The notes under the pieces were generated by a model. The model was not told the origin of the DNA. It ran no database searches and worked only from the letters and a program-made list of their open reading frames with translations. Below, piece after piece: positions 28,252-37,413 of a stretch of DNA of 64,000 nt (the stretch's first letter is position 1; each line of letters begins with the position of its first letter). Source of the DNA: an uncultured Pirellulaceae bacterium (GTDB lineage Bacteria > Planctomycetota > Planctomycetia > Pirellulales > Pirellulaceae); contig CALJOA010000027.1 of NCBI GenBank assembly GCA_937981585.1, forward strand, positions 32,385 to 96,384. Reading direction: 5' to 3'. Made by a program: the position numbers and the translations under genes.

Positions 28252-29037
28252 TTAGTCGCGACTTCCAAGCAGGCCTGCTCGCTGTAGGAAGTAAAGCAAC
28301 GTTAGCAGTGATGTCACAAAAGCAGCAACGTAGGTCATCGCCGCAGCATTGAGGACCTTGTCGATGCCTTCGCGTTCCTGGTGGCCTACAATACCGGCCT
28401 CTACCACTAATCGTTTGGCCCGATTACTTGCGTTGAACTCAACCGGCAATGTCACCAATTGGAACAGGAGGAAAAGGGTAAACATGGCTGCACCCGCGCC
28501 AAAGATCAGCAGCCCGAAACCGCCTGGATTGGCTTCTCCGGCACTGGCAAGGAACATACCGCCAATCATCATGCCCCAGGTTCCAAATTTCGTTCCGATG
28601 TTGGCCGCCGGAACAATTGCACTTCTCCACTTCAGTGGATAGTAGCCAGTCGCATGTTGGATCGCGTGGCCGGCTTCATGAGTCGCAACGCCGATTGCGG
28701 CAACCGAGGTGCGGTCGAAAACGGCGGATGACAATGCGAGCTTCTTGGTCGTCGGGTTGTAGTGGTCGGTAAGCATCCCATCGACTCGAACAACTTCGAC
28801 ATCAGTAATCCCAGCTACGTCGAGCAGTTTTTGAGCCGCCGCCTGTCCGGTGTAGCCTTTGGTAGATGGGACTTTGGAGTACTTGGCGAAACGGCTTTTT
28901 ACCAACCATGCCGCTCCTCCCGAGAGGATGGCGCTGGGAATGGCAACCCACAACATGTATTTGAGACTAATGCCCATCATGCCAACGGGCATGTTATGAA
29001 TCAGGTTCAAAAGATTGAGGTCAAGCATTTCAGACAT
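28252..29037 (-). CDS. YugP-type zinc metallopeptidase (membrane)
   Basis: This 261-residue integral-membrane peptidase belongs to the YugP / Zn_peptidase_2 family. The active-site motif HEAGHAIQ lies at about residues 122-129. Hydrophobic segments at about 20-40, 148-180, 185-205 and 235-255 indicate four membrane spans. The ATG at 29037 (MSEMLDL) was chosen over the upstream TTG. YugP-like enzymes are uncharacterised in detail; membrane protein turnover is the usual guess. Confidence 0.9.
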   Translation of the reverse strand: MSEMLDLNLLNLIHNMPVGMMGISLKYMLWVAIPSAILSGGAAWLVKSRFAKYSKVPSTKGYTGQAAAQKLLDVAGITDVEVVRVDGMLTDHYNPTTKKLALSSAVFDRTSVAAIGVATHEAGHAIQHATGYYPLKWRSAIVPAANIGTKFGTWGMMIGGMFLASAGEANPGGFGLLIFGAGAAMFTLFLLFQLVTLPVEFNASNRAKRLVVEAGIVGHQEREGIDKVLNAAAMTYVAAFVTSLLTLLYFLQRAGLLGSRD

Positions 29038-29326
29038 AGTGAGTTCCAAGCAGATGATCAGATATTGTTGGGAAGGCGAGTTGGGTGGGATGATTCAATT
29101 ATCGACCGTACGCCAGCCGGCTCGTGACTAAAGCTTGAGCCAAGCACCAAATCAATCTTTGCGAGTTTGTCATATCGGGACAAGACAAACTTGTGCCAGC
29201 AATCTTGACTGCGAGCAAACCTCGGTTATTCGGCACTTTTGAAGCGATAGCCCTAAAACGCCCGTGGACCGGACTGTTGGATACTTCGACAGGGAGATCG
29301 TCAGCGACGTTCTTTTTGAGTTTTGA

Positions 29327-30428
29327 TTAACCTTCAGTTTTGGCTCGCCAATTCAGGTATGAATCGAGAAACCCTTGGATCTCTCCATCGAGTGCCTTGT
29401 GGATGTCACCCATTGCAAAACCGGTTCTGGCATCCTTGATCCGCTGATCCGGATGCATGAAGTAGTTTCGAATTTGAGAACCGAATCCGACACGAGCCTT
29501 GTTCTTGTAGTCGGCTGCGTTTTCGGCTTCCCGCTTTTCTTCTTCCAAACGAGCGATCGCGGCGCGAAGCATCTTCCAGGCCTGCGCGCGGTTTTTGTGT
29601 TGGCTTCGTTGGCTTTGACACTGAACGACGACACCGGTAGGAATATGCGTCAAACGAACGGCGCTATCGGTTGTATTAACGTGCTGGCCACCAGCCCCTT
29701 GGGCGCGATATCTATCGGTTCGAACATCGGCTTCTTCAATATCAATGTCGACTGAATCCGAAATCTCTGGGGTCACATCAACGGCTGCAAAACTAGTTTG
29801 GCGTTTGCCTTCGGAATTGAAGGGGCTGATCCGCACCAAACGGTGCAACCCTTTTTCGCCTTTGAGATAGCCGTACGCCATCGGGCCGCGAATCGCGATC
29901 GAAGCACTATTGATTCCGGCTTCCGAGTTGTCGTTGCGATCAAACAATACGACTTCGTAATCGTTCTTGGCCGCCCACTGCGTGTACATGCGCAGTATCA
30001 TCTCCGCCCAATCGTTGGCATCGGTACCACCATCGCGCGCGTGGATCGTCATGATCGCACCGCTTGAGTCATGCGGACCGTTGAGCAGCGATTTCAGCTC
30101 AAGATCGTCGAGCTTGGCCTCTAGTTGCTCGATCTCATTGCGAACTTCGCCTTCGATTGAATCGTCTTCCTCTGCCATTTCAAACAGAGCCTGAAGATCT
30201 TCGGCCTCGGTGATCAACTCGGTCATTGGTGTGACGAGCGACTTTACGGACTTCAGCTTTCCGACCGTCTCCTGTGCTTTCTCTTGAGAATCCCAAAAAC
30301 CGGGAGCAGCCATTTCGGCTTCGATCTCAACGATAGACGCAAGCTTGGACTCATAGTCAAAGACTATCTCGAAGTTGGGTAACGCGCTGGCGAATACTGT
30401 TGGAGCGGTCTGTCAGGTCAGAATCCAT
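29327..30428 (-). CDS. prfB: Peptide chain release factor 2 (programmed +1 frameshift)
   Basis: RF2 recognises UGA and UAA stop codons and triggers peptide release. The full gene is in two frames. An ATG at 30428 opens a 23-codon leader ending CTT TGA, and a +1 shift at CTTTGAC (30356-30362) enters the main frame, giving about 366 residues, the normal RF2 length (365 in E. coli). The catalytic GGQ motif is intact in GAGGQHVNTTDSAVR. A reading that starts only at the in-frame ATG at 30313 would lose about 38 residues. The classical frameshift autoregulates RF2 level: low RF2 favours shifting. Confidence 0.95.
30356..30362 (-). promoter_or_regulatory. prfB +1 programmed frameshift site
   Basis: On the minus strand the sequence is CTT TGA C. 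The in-frame TGA (30357-30359) ends the 23-codon leader, and slippage from CTT to TTT reads GAC and continues into the RF2 frame. A weak GAG-containing purine stretch (CGAGATAG) lies just upstream, where E. coli has a strong Shine-Dalgarno-like element. The site is at codon 24, close to codon 26 in E. coli. Confidence 0.93.
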
Positions 30429-30857
30429 GAAGCTTCTAAGAAAAATTTAAGGGATATCGATGAAATAGGTCACCAATCAGGACGATTGTTATAGCAAACA
30501 AAGTTTGGTCAAGCCGTCTTCAAGCCTTCAGTTCTTGGTTCTTGATTGAAATTCTCTGCAAAGAGCGACCCAACCTGATTGTGACCAGCGACGACAACGT
30601 CGCACGTCAAAAAAACGACGTCAACGATCGTCTATCCGTCAGCAAGTGCCAATATTAAGAAATCGACAAAAGCCTGTAAGTTATCGCTCTTGAGCGTGTC
30701 AAAGAGTAAGCCCGGTAAGGCCATGGTTTTCTGGGTTTAGTAAACAAGCAATCTGGTTGAAGCCCGCTGTGAAAGCCGACACTGAATTGACAGTGATAGC
30801 ATGAGCTTTCGAAACGGTTTGGCAATCTAAGTTTTCAAAATAGCTGGTTTGGTTTTA
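30429..30857. other. Intergenic region between prfB and the DUF547 gene
   Basis: This 429-base divergent region must contain promoters for both genes. No repeat, RNA gene or confident promoter hexamer pair was recognised. Confidence 0.45.
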
Positions 30858-32006
30858 ATGATTTCAGAACGAAGACTGTTGTTAGTTGCCGGACTTTTAC
30901 TTGCTGCAAGTTCTCCATGTTTGGGATATCAATCGGGAAGTCGAAGCGCAGGACCGAGTGGAGGCTTGGGAACACAGGTTTTTGTCCCGTCTGTCGCCTC
31001 ACCTTCATTCTCGGCGCCTCAATCCGTGATTTCTGCACCACATAACTTTGCCGCACCAGCACCTGTTGGCTCGGTCTTGCAAACGCCGGTTACTGAGTTT
31101 ATGCCCGCTCAACCTTCGTTCCAGTATCAGGGCCAGTTGGCGTCGCCCACAGTGATTTACCAACAACCGATGCCCTATCCGACCGGCCCAACCACTCAAA
31201 CGGTGCTTCAACCCAGAAACGGTTCATCCGAGGGCTCGTCCATCGTTCCTAAGGCTTCATTGGTGGACCCGATTTTTGAAATCAATGATCCGTATTCGCC
31301 TTATGCTGTAGATCACTCCACTTGGGACTGCCTGCTGGCTCGGTATCTGGTGTCCGACTCAACAGGCGTCAATCGGCTTCGATATAGCCGTGTCACGGCT
31401 CAGGATCGAAACGGACTCAAGAGCTACCTTCGTTACTTGCAATCTATCGACACGCGAACGCTTAACCGTCACGAGCAGTTGGCCTTCTGGTTCAATCTCT
31501 ATAACGCTCGAACCGTCGACATCGTGCTGGATAACTTCCCGATTCGTTCGATTCGTCAGGTCAAAACAAAGTTCACCGATTTTGTCGGACCGTTCGACGA
31601 CCCTGGAGCCGTCAACGTTTTGGGTAAGCCACTATCACTCAACGATATCGAAAGTGGAATTATTAGGCCGGTTTGGAAAGATCCTCGAATTCACTACGCG
31701 CTCAATTGCGCTTCTTATGGCTGTCCCAACTTGGCACCAAGAGCTTGGACGGCAGCGAATCTGGATTCCCAGCTCAACGGCGCCGCTTATGAATACATTA
31801 ACTCCAACCGAGCAATTCGCCGTGGCGTCCTCGGAGTCAAAGTGTCCAAAATTTTCAAATGGTACAAAGCCGACTTTGGCGGAAATGATGAAGCCGTTTT
31901 GAATCACCTCAGACAATACGCTAACACCACCACGCAACAGAAACTCTCTGGTCAACGCAACATCCGAGGTTACTTTTACAATTGGTCGTTAAACGCCGCG
32001 AGATAG
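30858..32006 (+). CDS. Secreted DUF547 protein
   Basis: This 382-residue protein has a signal peptide (MISERRLLLVAGLLLAASSPCLG). A Pro/Ser/Gln-rich spacer (about 24-125) follows, then a DUF547 domain (about 150-340). DUF547 hallmarks are NRHEQLAFWFNLYNA and HYALNCASYGCPNL. The ATG at 30858 was chosen over a TTG three codons upstream. DUF547 proteins resemble transglutaminase/papain-like folds, and the conserved Cys and His of the NCASYGCP region may be active-site residues, but the function is not established. Confidence 0.85.
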   Translation: MISERRLLLVAGLLLAASSPCLGYQSGSRSAGPSGGLGTQVFVPSVASPSFSAPQSVISAPHNFAAPAPVGSVLQTPVTEFMPAQPSFQYQGQLASPTVIYQQPMPYPTGPTTQTVLQPRNGSSEGSSIVPKASLVDPIFEINDPYSPYAVDHSTWDCLLARYLVSDSTGVNRLRYSRVTAQDRNGLKSYLRYLQSIDTRTLNRHEQLAFWFNLYNARTVDIVLDNFPIRSIRQVKTKFTDFVGPFDDPGAVNVLGKPLSLNDIESGIIRPVWKDPRIHYALNCASYGCPNLAPRAWTAANLDSQLNGAAYEYINSNRAIRRGVLGVKVSKIFKWYKADFGGNDEAVLNHLRQYANTTTQQKLSGQRNIRGYFYNWSLNAAR

Positions 32007-32175
32007 CCCGCAACAATTGTTGGAGTTGGATTGCATATTGTTCTTGGCGTCCAGCCGGAACAGTGGAACAGCGTTGACGGCTTGCTTTGCCGCGTGGCGA
32101 AGGCGATTTCGCTTCGTGACGTAGCAACCAATACGCTAATGCCTACCAACTTATTCTAAAATTTTCGAGTCGAGC

Positions 32176-33645
32176 ATGACGCAGCTTCCCATCTATACCC
32201 CACGCTCTGCATCCAACTCCGTTGCTGATCAGGATCCTATCGGCATGGACGAAAGTAACCTGGCCGATTTTGGCACCGGCCAGTTTATTAAGAAAACAAC
32301 CAGCATCTGTCCCGTTTGCCTCAATAAAATTGACGCTTCGGTTTACGAGCGAGGCGACGCGGTTTTCATGGACAAACAATGTGCTGAGCACGGTCGCTAC
32401 TCAGCGATGCTGGCCTCCGAGCGACGGCATTACTACGTTGCCGATCCCAACATCGAATCGCTGGCCTGTTGTTGTGGCCCTGGACAACATTGCGGCGACC
32501 AAGTCGAAAATCACAGCTGCAACATGCTGCTGGAAATCACCCAAAGCTGCAATTTGACCTGCCCGACGTGCTACGCTGGGTCATCGCCTCAAAACAAGTC
32601 CTTCATGTCGGTCGAAAAATTCACCTCGACCCTCGATGGACTGCTCGAAAAAGGTAAAGGCGATGCGGACCTGATTCAGCTTTCGGGCGGCGAGCCAACG
32701 ATCCATCCCGACTTTTTTGAGATCGTCGAAATCGCCTTGGAGAAAGGGATCAAGCAGGTTTATATCAACACCAACGCGATCAAACTCTCGCGACGGGAAT
32801 TTGCCGAGCGAGTTTCCAGCTACGGCAATCGCGTTTCGGTGTACCTGCAGTTTGATGGCTTCAAACCGTCGACTTATGAACTCCTGCGTGGTCGCGAAGA
32901 TCTTTTGGAAACCAAAATCCGCGCTGCCGATCACTGTGAAGAGCTTGGTATCAACACCGTTCCGACAATGACGTTGACGCGGGAGATCAATGATGACGAA
33001 GTGGGCAAGTTCATCGAATGGGCTTCGTCGCGTCCCCGAAGTGTCCGAAAAGTCATGATTCAACCAGCAATGTACTCCGGTCGCTACGACAATCCCCGCT
33101 TGATCGAGCGGATGACGGTTGCCGATGTGGTCAATAAAATTTGCGATCAGACCGGCGGGATATTTTCAGCAGACGACTTCACTCCGATTCCATGCTCGGA
33201 CCCCAACTGCTTCAGCCTTGGCGTAGCGGTTCGTGGTAAAGACGGATTGCTGCCGATCTCGCGTTATCTGCCCCGCTACAAGGATTGGGCGTCTCCCGCA
33301 AATCAACAAATGATTGCTGCGGTTTCGGACACGTTTGACAGCGCAAGTACTTTCGCAGATTTAATGGGTAAAGTGGTCGCCAGTGATGCACTTTCGGGTC
33401 TCGACGACTCAGCACTGGACGCTTTGCTGGACCTAGTCGAAGAACTACCTCAAGAATCCGCCGACAGCCACGATCCTCAAAACTGGAACGGGATGTTTGC
33501 AATCGGGATCAAGCCGTTTATGGACGCCTACTCCTACGATCAGGATCGCATCGACAAGTGCTGTGTCCACATCATATCGGCTGACGGAACCCCCGTGTCC
33601 TTCTGCGAATACAACGCGGTGAACCGGCCGAGAGGAAACATGTAG
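32176..33645 (+). CDS. Radical SAM enzyme of the COG1964 type
   Basis: This 489-residue radical SAM protein has the 4Fe-4S motif CNLTCPTC (Cys125, Cys129, Cys132). An N-terminal metal-knuckle region comes first: CPVC at 45-48, Cys69 in CAEHG, then a Cys-rich patch CCCGPGQHC near 98-106. C-terminal conserved cysteines appear in PIPCSDPNC and DKCCVH. This arrangement matches the COG1964 group, which includes the methanogen MJ0619 methylase and archaeal tetraether-lipid synthase. Substrate is unknown; those relatives act on pterins or lipids. A methyltransferase gene follows after 90 bases, then an RND transporter, all co-directional. Pairings of such radical SAM proteins with a methyltransferase are known in other bacteria. 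Confidence 0.85.
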   Translation: MTQLPIYTPRSASNSVADQDPIGMDESNLADFGTGQFIKKTTSICPVCLNKIDASVYERGDAVFMDKQCAEHGRYSAMLASERRHYYVADPNIESLACCCGPGQHCGDQVENHSCNMLLEITQSCNLTCPTCYAGSSPQNKSFMSVEKFTSTLDGLLEKGKGDADLIQLSGGEPTIHPDFFEIVEIALEKGIKQVYINTNAIKLSRREFAERVSSYGNRVSVYLQFDGFKPSTYELLRGREDLLETKIRAADHCEELGINTVPTMTLTREINDDEVGKFIEWASSRPRSVRKVMIQPAMYSGRYDNPRLIERMTVADVVNKICDQTGGIFSADDFTPIPCSDPNCFSLGVAVRGKDGLLPISRYLPRYKDWASPANQQMIAAVSDTFDSASTFADLMGKVVASDALSGLDDSALDALLDLVEELPQESADSHDPQNWNGMFAIGIKPFMDAYSYDQDRIDKCCVHIISADGTPVSFCEYNAVNRPRGNM

Positions 33646-33735
33646 GGGCAAACAAGAGGAGGTCTCCGATCCATCGCCCCATCCCTTTGAACCTACAACA
33701 ATCTTCCCAATTCGATCAACCACGGAAACCCGTCC

Positions 33736-34653
33736 ATGAACGAGCAAAACGCACCAGCCACCAATGACTGCGGAGAAAATAGTACAGCGATGTGTTGCGC
33801 CAACTTTTACGAGCAAGATATCGTTCAGGAACTGATGGGAGGGAGCTTTCACCCTGGCGGGGCTGACCTGTCGCGAAGGGTTGTGGAAAGCCTGGCCCTG
33901 AGTCCTGGCCAATCGGTTTTGGATGTGGCTTGCGGTGTTGGTACGACGGCTAGGATGATGGCTGGCGATTTTGGATTGCACGCAACCGGGCTCGACTTCA
34001 GCCAGCTCAATGTTGACAAAGCTCGAAACTCGGCTGATCAACCAGTCCCGACCACCCAACCGTGCTGTGCTCCCGGAGAAACCTGCTGCACGCCTGAACT
34101 GGCTACGCTGGGTGAAAAATCCAGCGGCCAATCAGAAACGCCACCGGCTGGTTCGTCCAAGTTCATCCGTGGTTCCGCCGATGCAATGGGGCTCGATAAT
34201 GAGAGCTTTGACGGACTAACGTGCGAGTGTGCCGTTAGCACATTTGCCGATCAAGCGGCTGTGGCGAGCGAGTTTTTTCGAGTTCTCAAACCTCATGGCG
34301 TCTTTGCAATGACTGACATGGTCGTCAACGCCGAGCTACCCGGTGACTTTGCTGAGAAAGCTGCACCCTGGACCTGCGTTGCCAAGGCGCTTTCGATCGC
34401 TGGCTATCAAGAGCTCTTTGAAGCAGCGGGTTTCGAATTGGTCACCAACGAAGACCATTCCCACACACTGCTGAATTTGGCGACCGAAATGAAGCGTAAG
34501 CTGGTGATGGCGGGCATGGGCAAAGCCCTGGGGGCGTTGCCAGCGTTGGGAATGAATCTGCGCGAAATGCGAGCGATGCTGACCCAGTCAACCGAACTGG
34601 TGAAAGCCGAAACGATTCAGTACGGCTTGTTGCTGTTCAAAAAGCCTGCTTGA
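33736..34653 (+). CDS. Cys-rich SAM-dependent methyltransferase
   Basis: This class I methyltransferase has 305 residues. The SAM-binding motif VLDVACGVGTTARM (about 61-74) and LDFSQ (86-90) are clear. Unusual features are paired cysteines at 20-21, 110-111 and 117-118, the latter two pairs in an insertion of about 40 residues between the second and third strands of the Rossmann fold (about 100-142). The N-terminal SFHPGGADLSRR resembles methyltransferases found beside radical SAM proteins. CC pairs suggest metal or arsenic-type thiophilic ligand binding; an ArsM-like activity is an alternative, not demonstrated. It lies between the radical SAM gene and the transporter gene. Confidence 0.82.
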   Translation: MNEQNAPATNDCGENSTAMCCANFYEQDIVQELMGGSFHPGGADLSRRVVESLALSPGQSVLDVACGVGTTARMMAGDFGLHATGLDFSQLNVDKARNSADQPVPTTQPCCAPGETCCTPELATLGEKSSGQSETPPAGSSKFIRGSADAMGLDNESFDGLTCECAVSTFADQAAVASEFFRVLKPHGVFAMTDMVVNAELPGDFAEKAAPWTCVAKALSIAGYQELFEAAGFELVTNEDHSHTLLNLATEMKRKLVMAGMGKALGALPALGMNLREMRAMLTQSTELVKAETIQYGLLLFKKPA

Positions 34654-34656
34654 TTC

Positions 34657-36912
34657 ATGCGCGAAAAAATCCTTCTCGCTCTGTTCGTATTGACGTTTCC
34701 GGTGGTGGCTTATGTTTCGACGCTCCCGCCCCAACGTTTCCGCAATGAGATCACCCAATGGGGTGACCTCAATTCGATAGCGTTCCAACAATTCAAAGAC
34801 TATCGCGAAAAGTTTGGCACCAACGAAGCGATCATTCTAAGCTGGCCAGGTTGTGTACTGAACGATCCGCGCGTCGAAAAAGTCACCACCGGAATTGAGA
34901 CGAAACTTAAAAGCAAAGTCCGGAACGTCAGCAGCGGTCAACAAGCCTATTGGGCTCTGGTTGATGATGCCAAGCTATCCGAAGCAACGGCTTTGAAGCG
35001 CCTGAAGAATGTTATGGTCGGTGCCGATGGCAAAGCGACTGCCGTCGGGTTTCAACTAACCCAAACCGCACGACAGAACCGAGGTGAAGTTGTAGCGCAA
35101 CTGGACGAGATTCTAAAATCAGCCGGCGTTGATCCCGGCGAAACGATCTACGCAGGACTCGGACACAACCTCTACACGATGGACAAAGAGGGATTGGAGT
35201 CCCCATTTCGCATGGTGCCACAGATCATGTTGCTGGCCTTTGTTTTGACAATCCTGTTTGTCCGCAACATCTGGCTGGCTTTTTTTATCAATGCTTTGGG
35301 AACTTACACCGGATGCCTCGCATTCAACATCGTCTGGCTCGCTGATGTCGATATGAACGCGATCATTTGGCCGTTGCCAACGCTGTCGATGCTGCTAACA
35401 GTTTCGGCGTCGCTGCATTTTTTGAGTTACTTCAGAAAATCGGCAGAGTCATTGGGCGAACCGGTAGGCGCTGAGACCGAACCCGATCCGCTGGCATGGC
35501 GACGGATGGTTGCGACCGACGCAGTACGTCGATCAATCAAGCCAATTCTGTACTGCACGGCAACCACGGCCATTGGACTATTGTCGTTAATGCTCAGTAC
35601 TAGTGAGCCAATTCGACAGTTCGGGCGCTTTGGAGCACTCTCAATTCTGGCTGGCAACCTTTTGCTGCTGGTTTGGTTTCCGGCTTGGCTGACGCTGATC
35701 GGTTACGCCACGAGAGTCAAACGGGAAAGTCTGAACTCGCCAATGACGAAACAACCCGGCAGTCTTTTTTTGACTGGCCGAAACGACGGTTGGCAACGTT
35801 GGTCAAATCTTACTCGACGCGGACGTTGGCCGATCGTGGGATTTTGTTTTCTCGCGTTGGTGGTTGGTGCTTTAGGGATTCCCAAAGTCAAAACCGGCAG
35901 TGAACTGTCGAACTTTTTTCCATCGGGCCACCACGTGTTGACGTCCGCAACTGAGATGGAGGCGCGTGTTGGGCCTTTGAATACGGTCGAGTTGTTACTC
36001 CATTTCGAAGAAGCCGACCCTGAGAACGACCGACTGAGGTTGCTGGGATTGCGGTCTTTGGAACGTCGTATTGAATCGGAAACCAATTTTGAGTCCTGTC
36101 TGTCGGCAGCTACGTTCGCCCCCAACTTCAAGCACGAGCGTGCTGGGCTGCGCAAGAGTGTGGAAAAGTCACGCCAAGCAAGGTTCAAGGAAAACGTCGT
36201 GGCCGCCGGATTGGTACACAAAGACGAAAATAGCCGCCAAGAGACATGGCGCATTTCGTGCCGCTACTCGGTTTCGAGCGAATTTGATTTGGCCCAGGAA
36301 ACAAAGCGGCTCAAGCGAATTACCAACGAATTATTCGTTCGCGACGGCCAAGTGGTTCTGCCCGGCGAATCACTGACGACGACCGTGACTGGCGAGTTTG
36401 TGTTGTTCGACTTTGTCGATAGGCAGTTTTTCAAAGAATTGCTGCTGACCTATTTTGCCGCTTTCGTGATTATCTCGCTGATGGTTTTATGCGTGCTGAG
36501 AAGCTTCAAATCAGCATTGGTCGCGTTGTTGCCAAACTTGTTTCCGGCGCTCGTTGTGCTGGGGATGGCAGGTTTCTGCGGATTCTCGCTGGACGTCGCT
36601 TCGTTAACCACCGCCAGTGTGGCGTTAGGCATCGCGGTGGATGACACATTGCATTTTCTTTTGTGGCATCAGGAGTCTTCAAAACGAAACGAAAAAGAAC
36701 CGCTCTGTTGGGCACTAAAATATTGCGGCACCGCGATGATGCAGACCAGCATGATCCTGGGTTTGAGCATCGTGCTTTATGCATTCTGCGGATTCCTACC
36801 GACGGTTCGTTTCGGAATCCTACTCTCTGCCATGATGTTTGCGGCGCTGGTCGGCGACCTCCTGTTGCTCCCGGCGTTGATGGCGATGAAGCAACCGGTG
36901 CCCAAATCTTAG
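34657..36912 (+). CDS. RND/MMPL-family membrane transporter
   Basis: This 751-residue RND-superfamily protein of the MMPL/HpnN-like type carries lipid- or hydrophobic-cargo exporters as known members. An N-terminal TM (about 3-20) precedes a large extracytoplasmic loop. A cluster of hydrophobic spans follows (about 185-345), then a second loop (about 425-590) and a second cluster (about 595-745) with the RND-typical SVALGIAVDDTLHFLLW motif. It starts 3 bases after the methyltransferase stop and is almost certainly translated with it. No membrane-fusion or outer-membrane partner is adjacent. Confidence 0.87.
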   Translation: MREKILLALFVLTFPVVAYVSTLPPQRFRNEITQWGDLNSIAFQQFKDYREKFGTNEAIILSWPGCVLNDPRVEKVTTGIETKLKSKVRNVSSGQQAYWALVDDAKLSEATALKRLKNVMVGADGKATAVGFQLTQTARQNRGEVVAQLDEILKSAGVDPGETIYAGLGHNLYTMDKEGLESPFRMVPQIMLLAFVLTILFVRNIWLAFFINALGTYTGCLAFNIVWLADVDMNAIIWPLPTLSMLLTVSASLHFLSYFRKSAESLGEPVGAETEPDPLAWRRMVATDAVRRSIKPILYCTATTAIGLLSLMLSTSEPIRQFGRFGALSILAGNLLLLVWFPAWLTLIGYATRVKRESLNSPMTKQPGSLFLTGRNDGWQRWSNLTRRGRWPIVGFCFLALVVGALGIPKVKTGSELSNFFPSGHHVLTSATEMEARVGPLNTVELLLHFEEADPENDRLRLLGLRSLERRIESETNFESCLSAATFAPNFKHERAGLRKSVEKSRQARFKENVVAAGLVHKDENSRQETWRISCRYSVSSEFDLAQETKRLKRITNELFVRDGQVVLPGESLTTTVTGEFVLFDFVDRQFFKELLLTYFAAFVIISLMVLCVLRSFKSALVALLPNLFPALVVLGMAGFCGFSLDVASLTTASVALGIAVDDTLHFLLWHQESSKRNEKEPLCWALKYCGTAMMQTSMILGLSIVLYAFCGFLPTVRFGILLSAMMFAALVGDLLLLPALMAMKQPVPKS

Positions 36913-37413
36913 CTCTCGGTTTTCTTGCCGAACTGAAGCCGCCTCTGGGATGTCCGATTGGCTCCATTGCGGTGGAGAGTGTTTCGATTTGAGAGGAACT
37001 TTAGAGCGAGGTGCAATGTCATTGGGAACGCTGTCGCGGTGATGGCAAACGCTCGGACGGTAAATTAGTTCTTTTGCTAGGAAAAATGCGGGATTGGTTG
37101 ACCCTTTTCCAGACTCGGCTTAAAGTAAAATTCCGGTTTAACCTGACCCAAATCTCTGGCTTCGGCCAAAAACGCGGTGGCTTGCGCTCTGTGGAGTAGA
37201 ATTTGGTAGTTGATGCCAAAGGTCAAGGTTACGACAATGCCTACTCCTGCTTCACTCGTGTCCATTTCCAAATGTCAGACGTGGCAGTCGCAACGGTCGC
37301 CGCGCAAATCAGTAACTCGGCATTCGATTTGGATTTAACCTGATCGTTTGACGATAAAGGATGGGATCTTGGATTCCAGACCTTAATCAGACTCATAATT
37401 TTGGAAATGTGAC
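36913..37413. other. Intergenic region without supported gene
   Basis: This 501-base gap lies between the RND transporter and pilT. Short frames exist on both strands (for example 37019-37219 minus) but none has a ribosome site or a recognisable family. It should contain the pilT operon promoter. No clear repeat or terminator was seen. Confidence 0.4.

Noticed and set aside
33445..34131. Antisense frame of 228 codons
   Set aside because: Lies opposite the radical SAM/methyltransferase genes, whose coding is clear.
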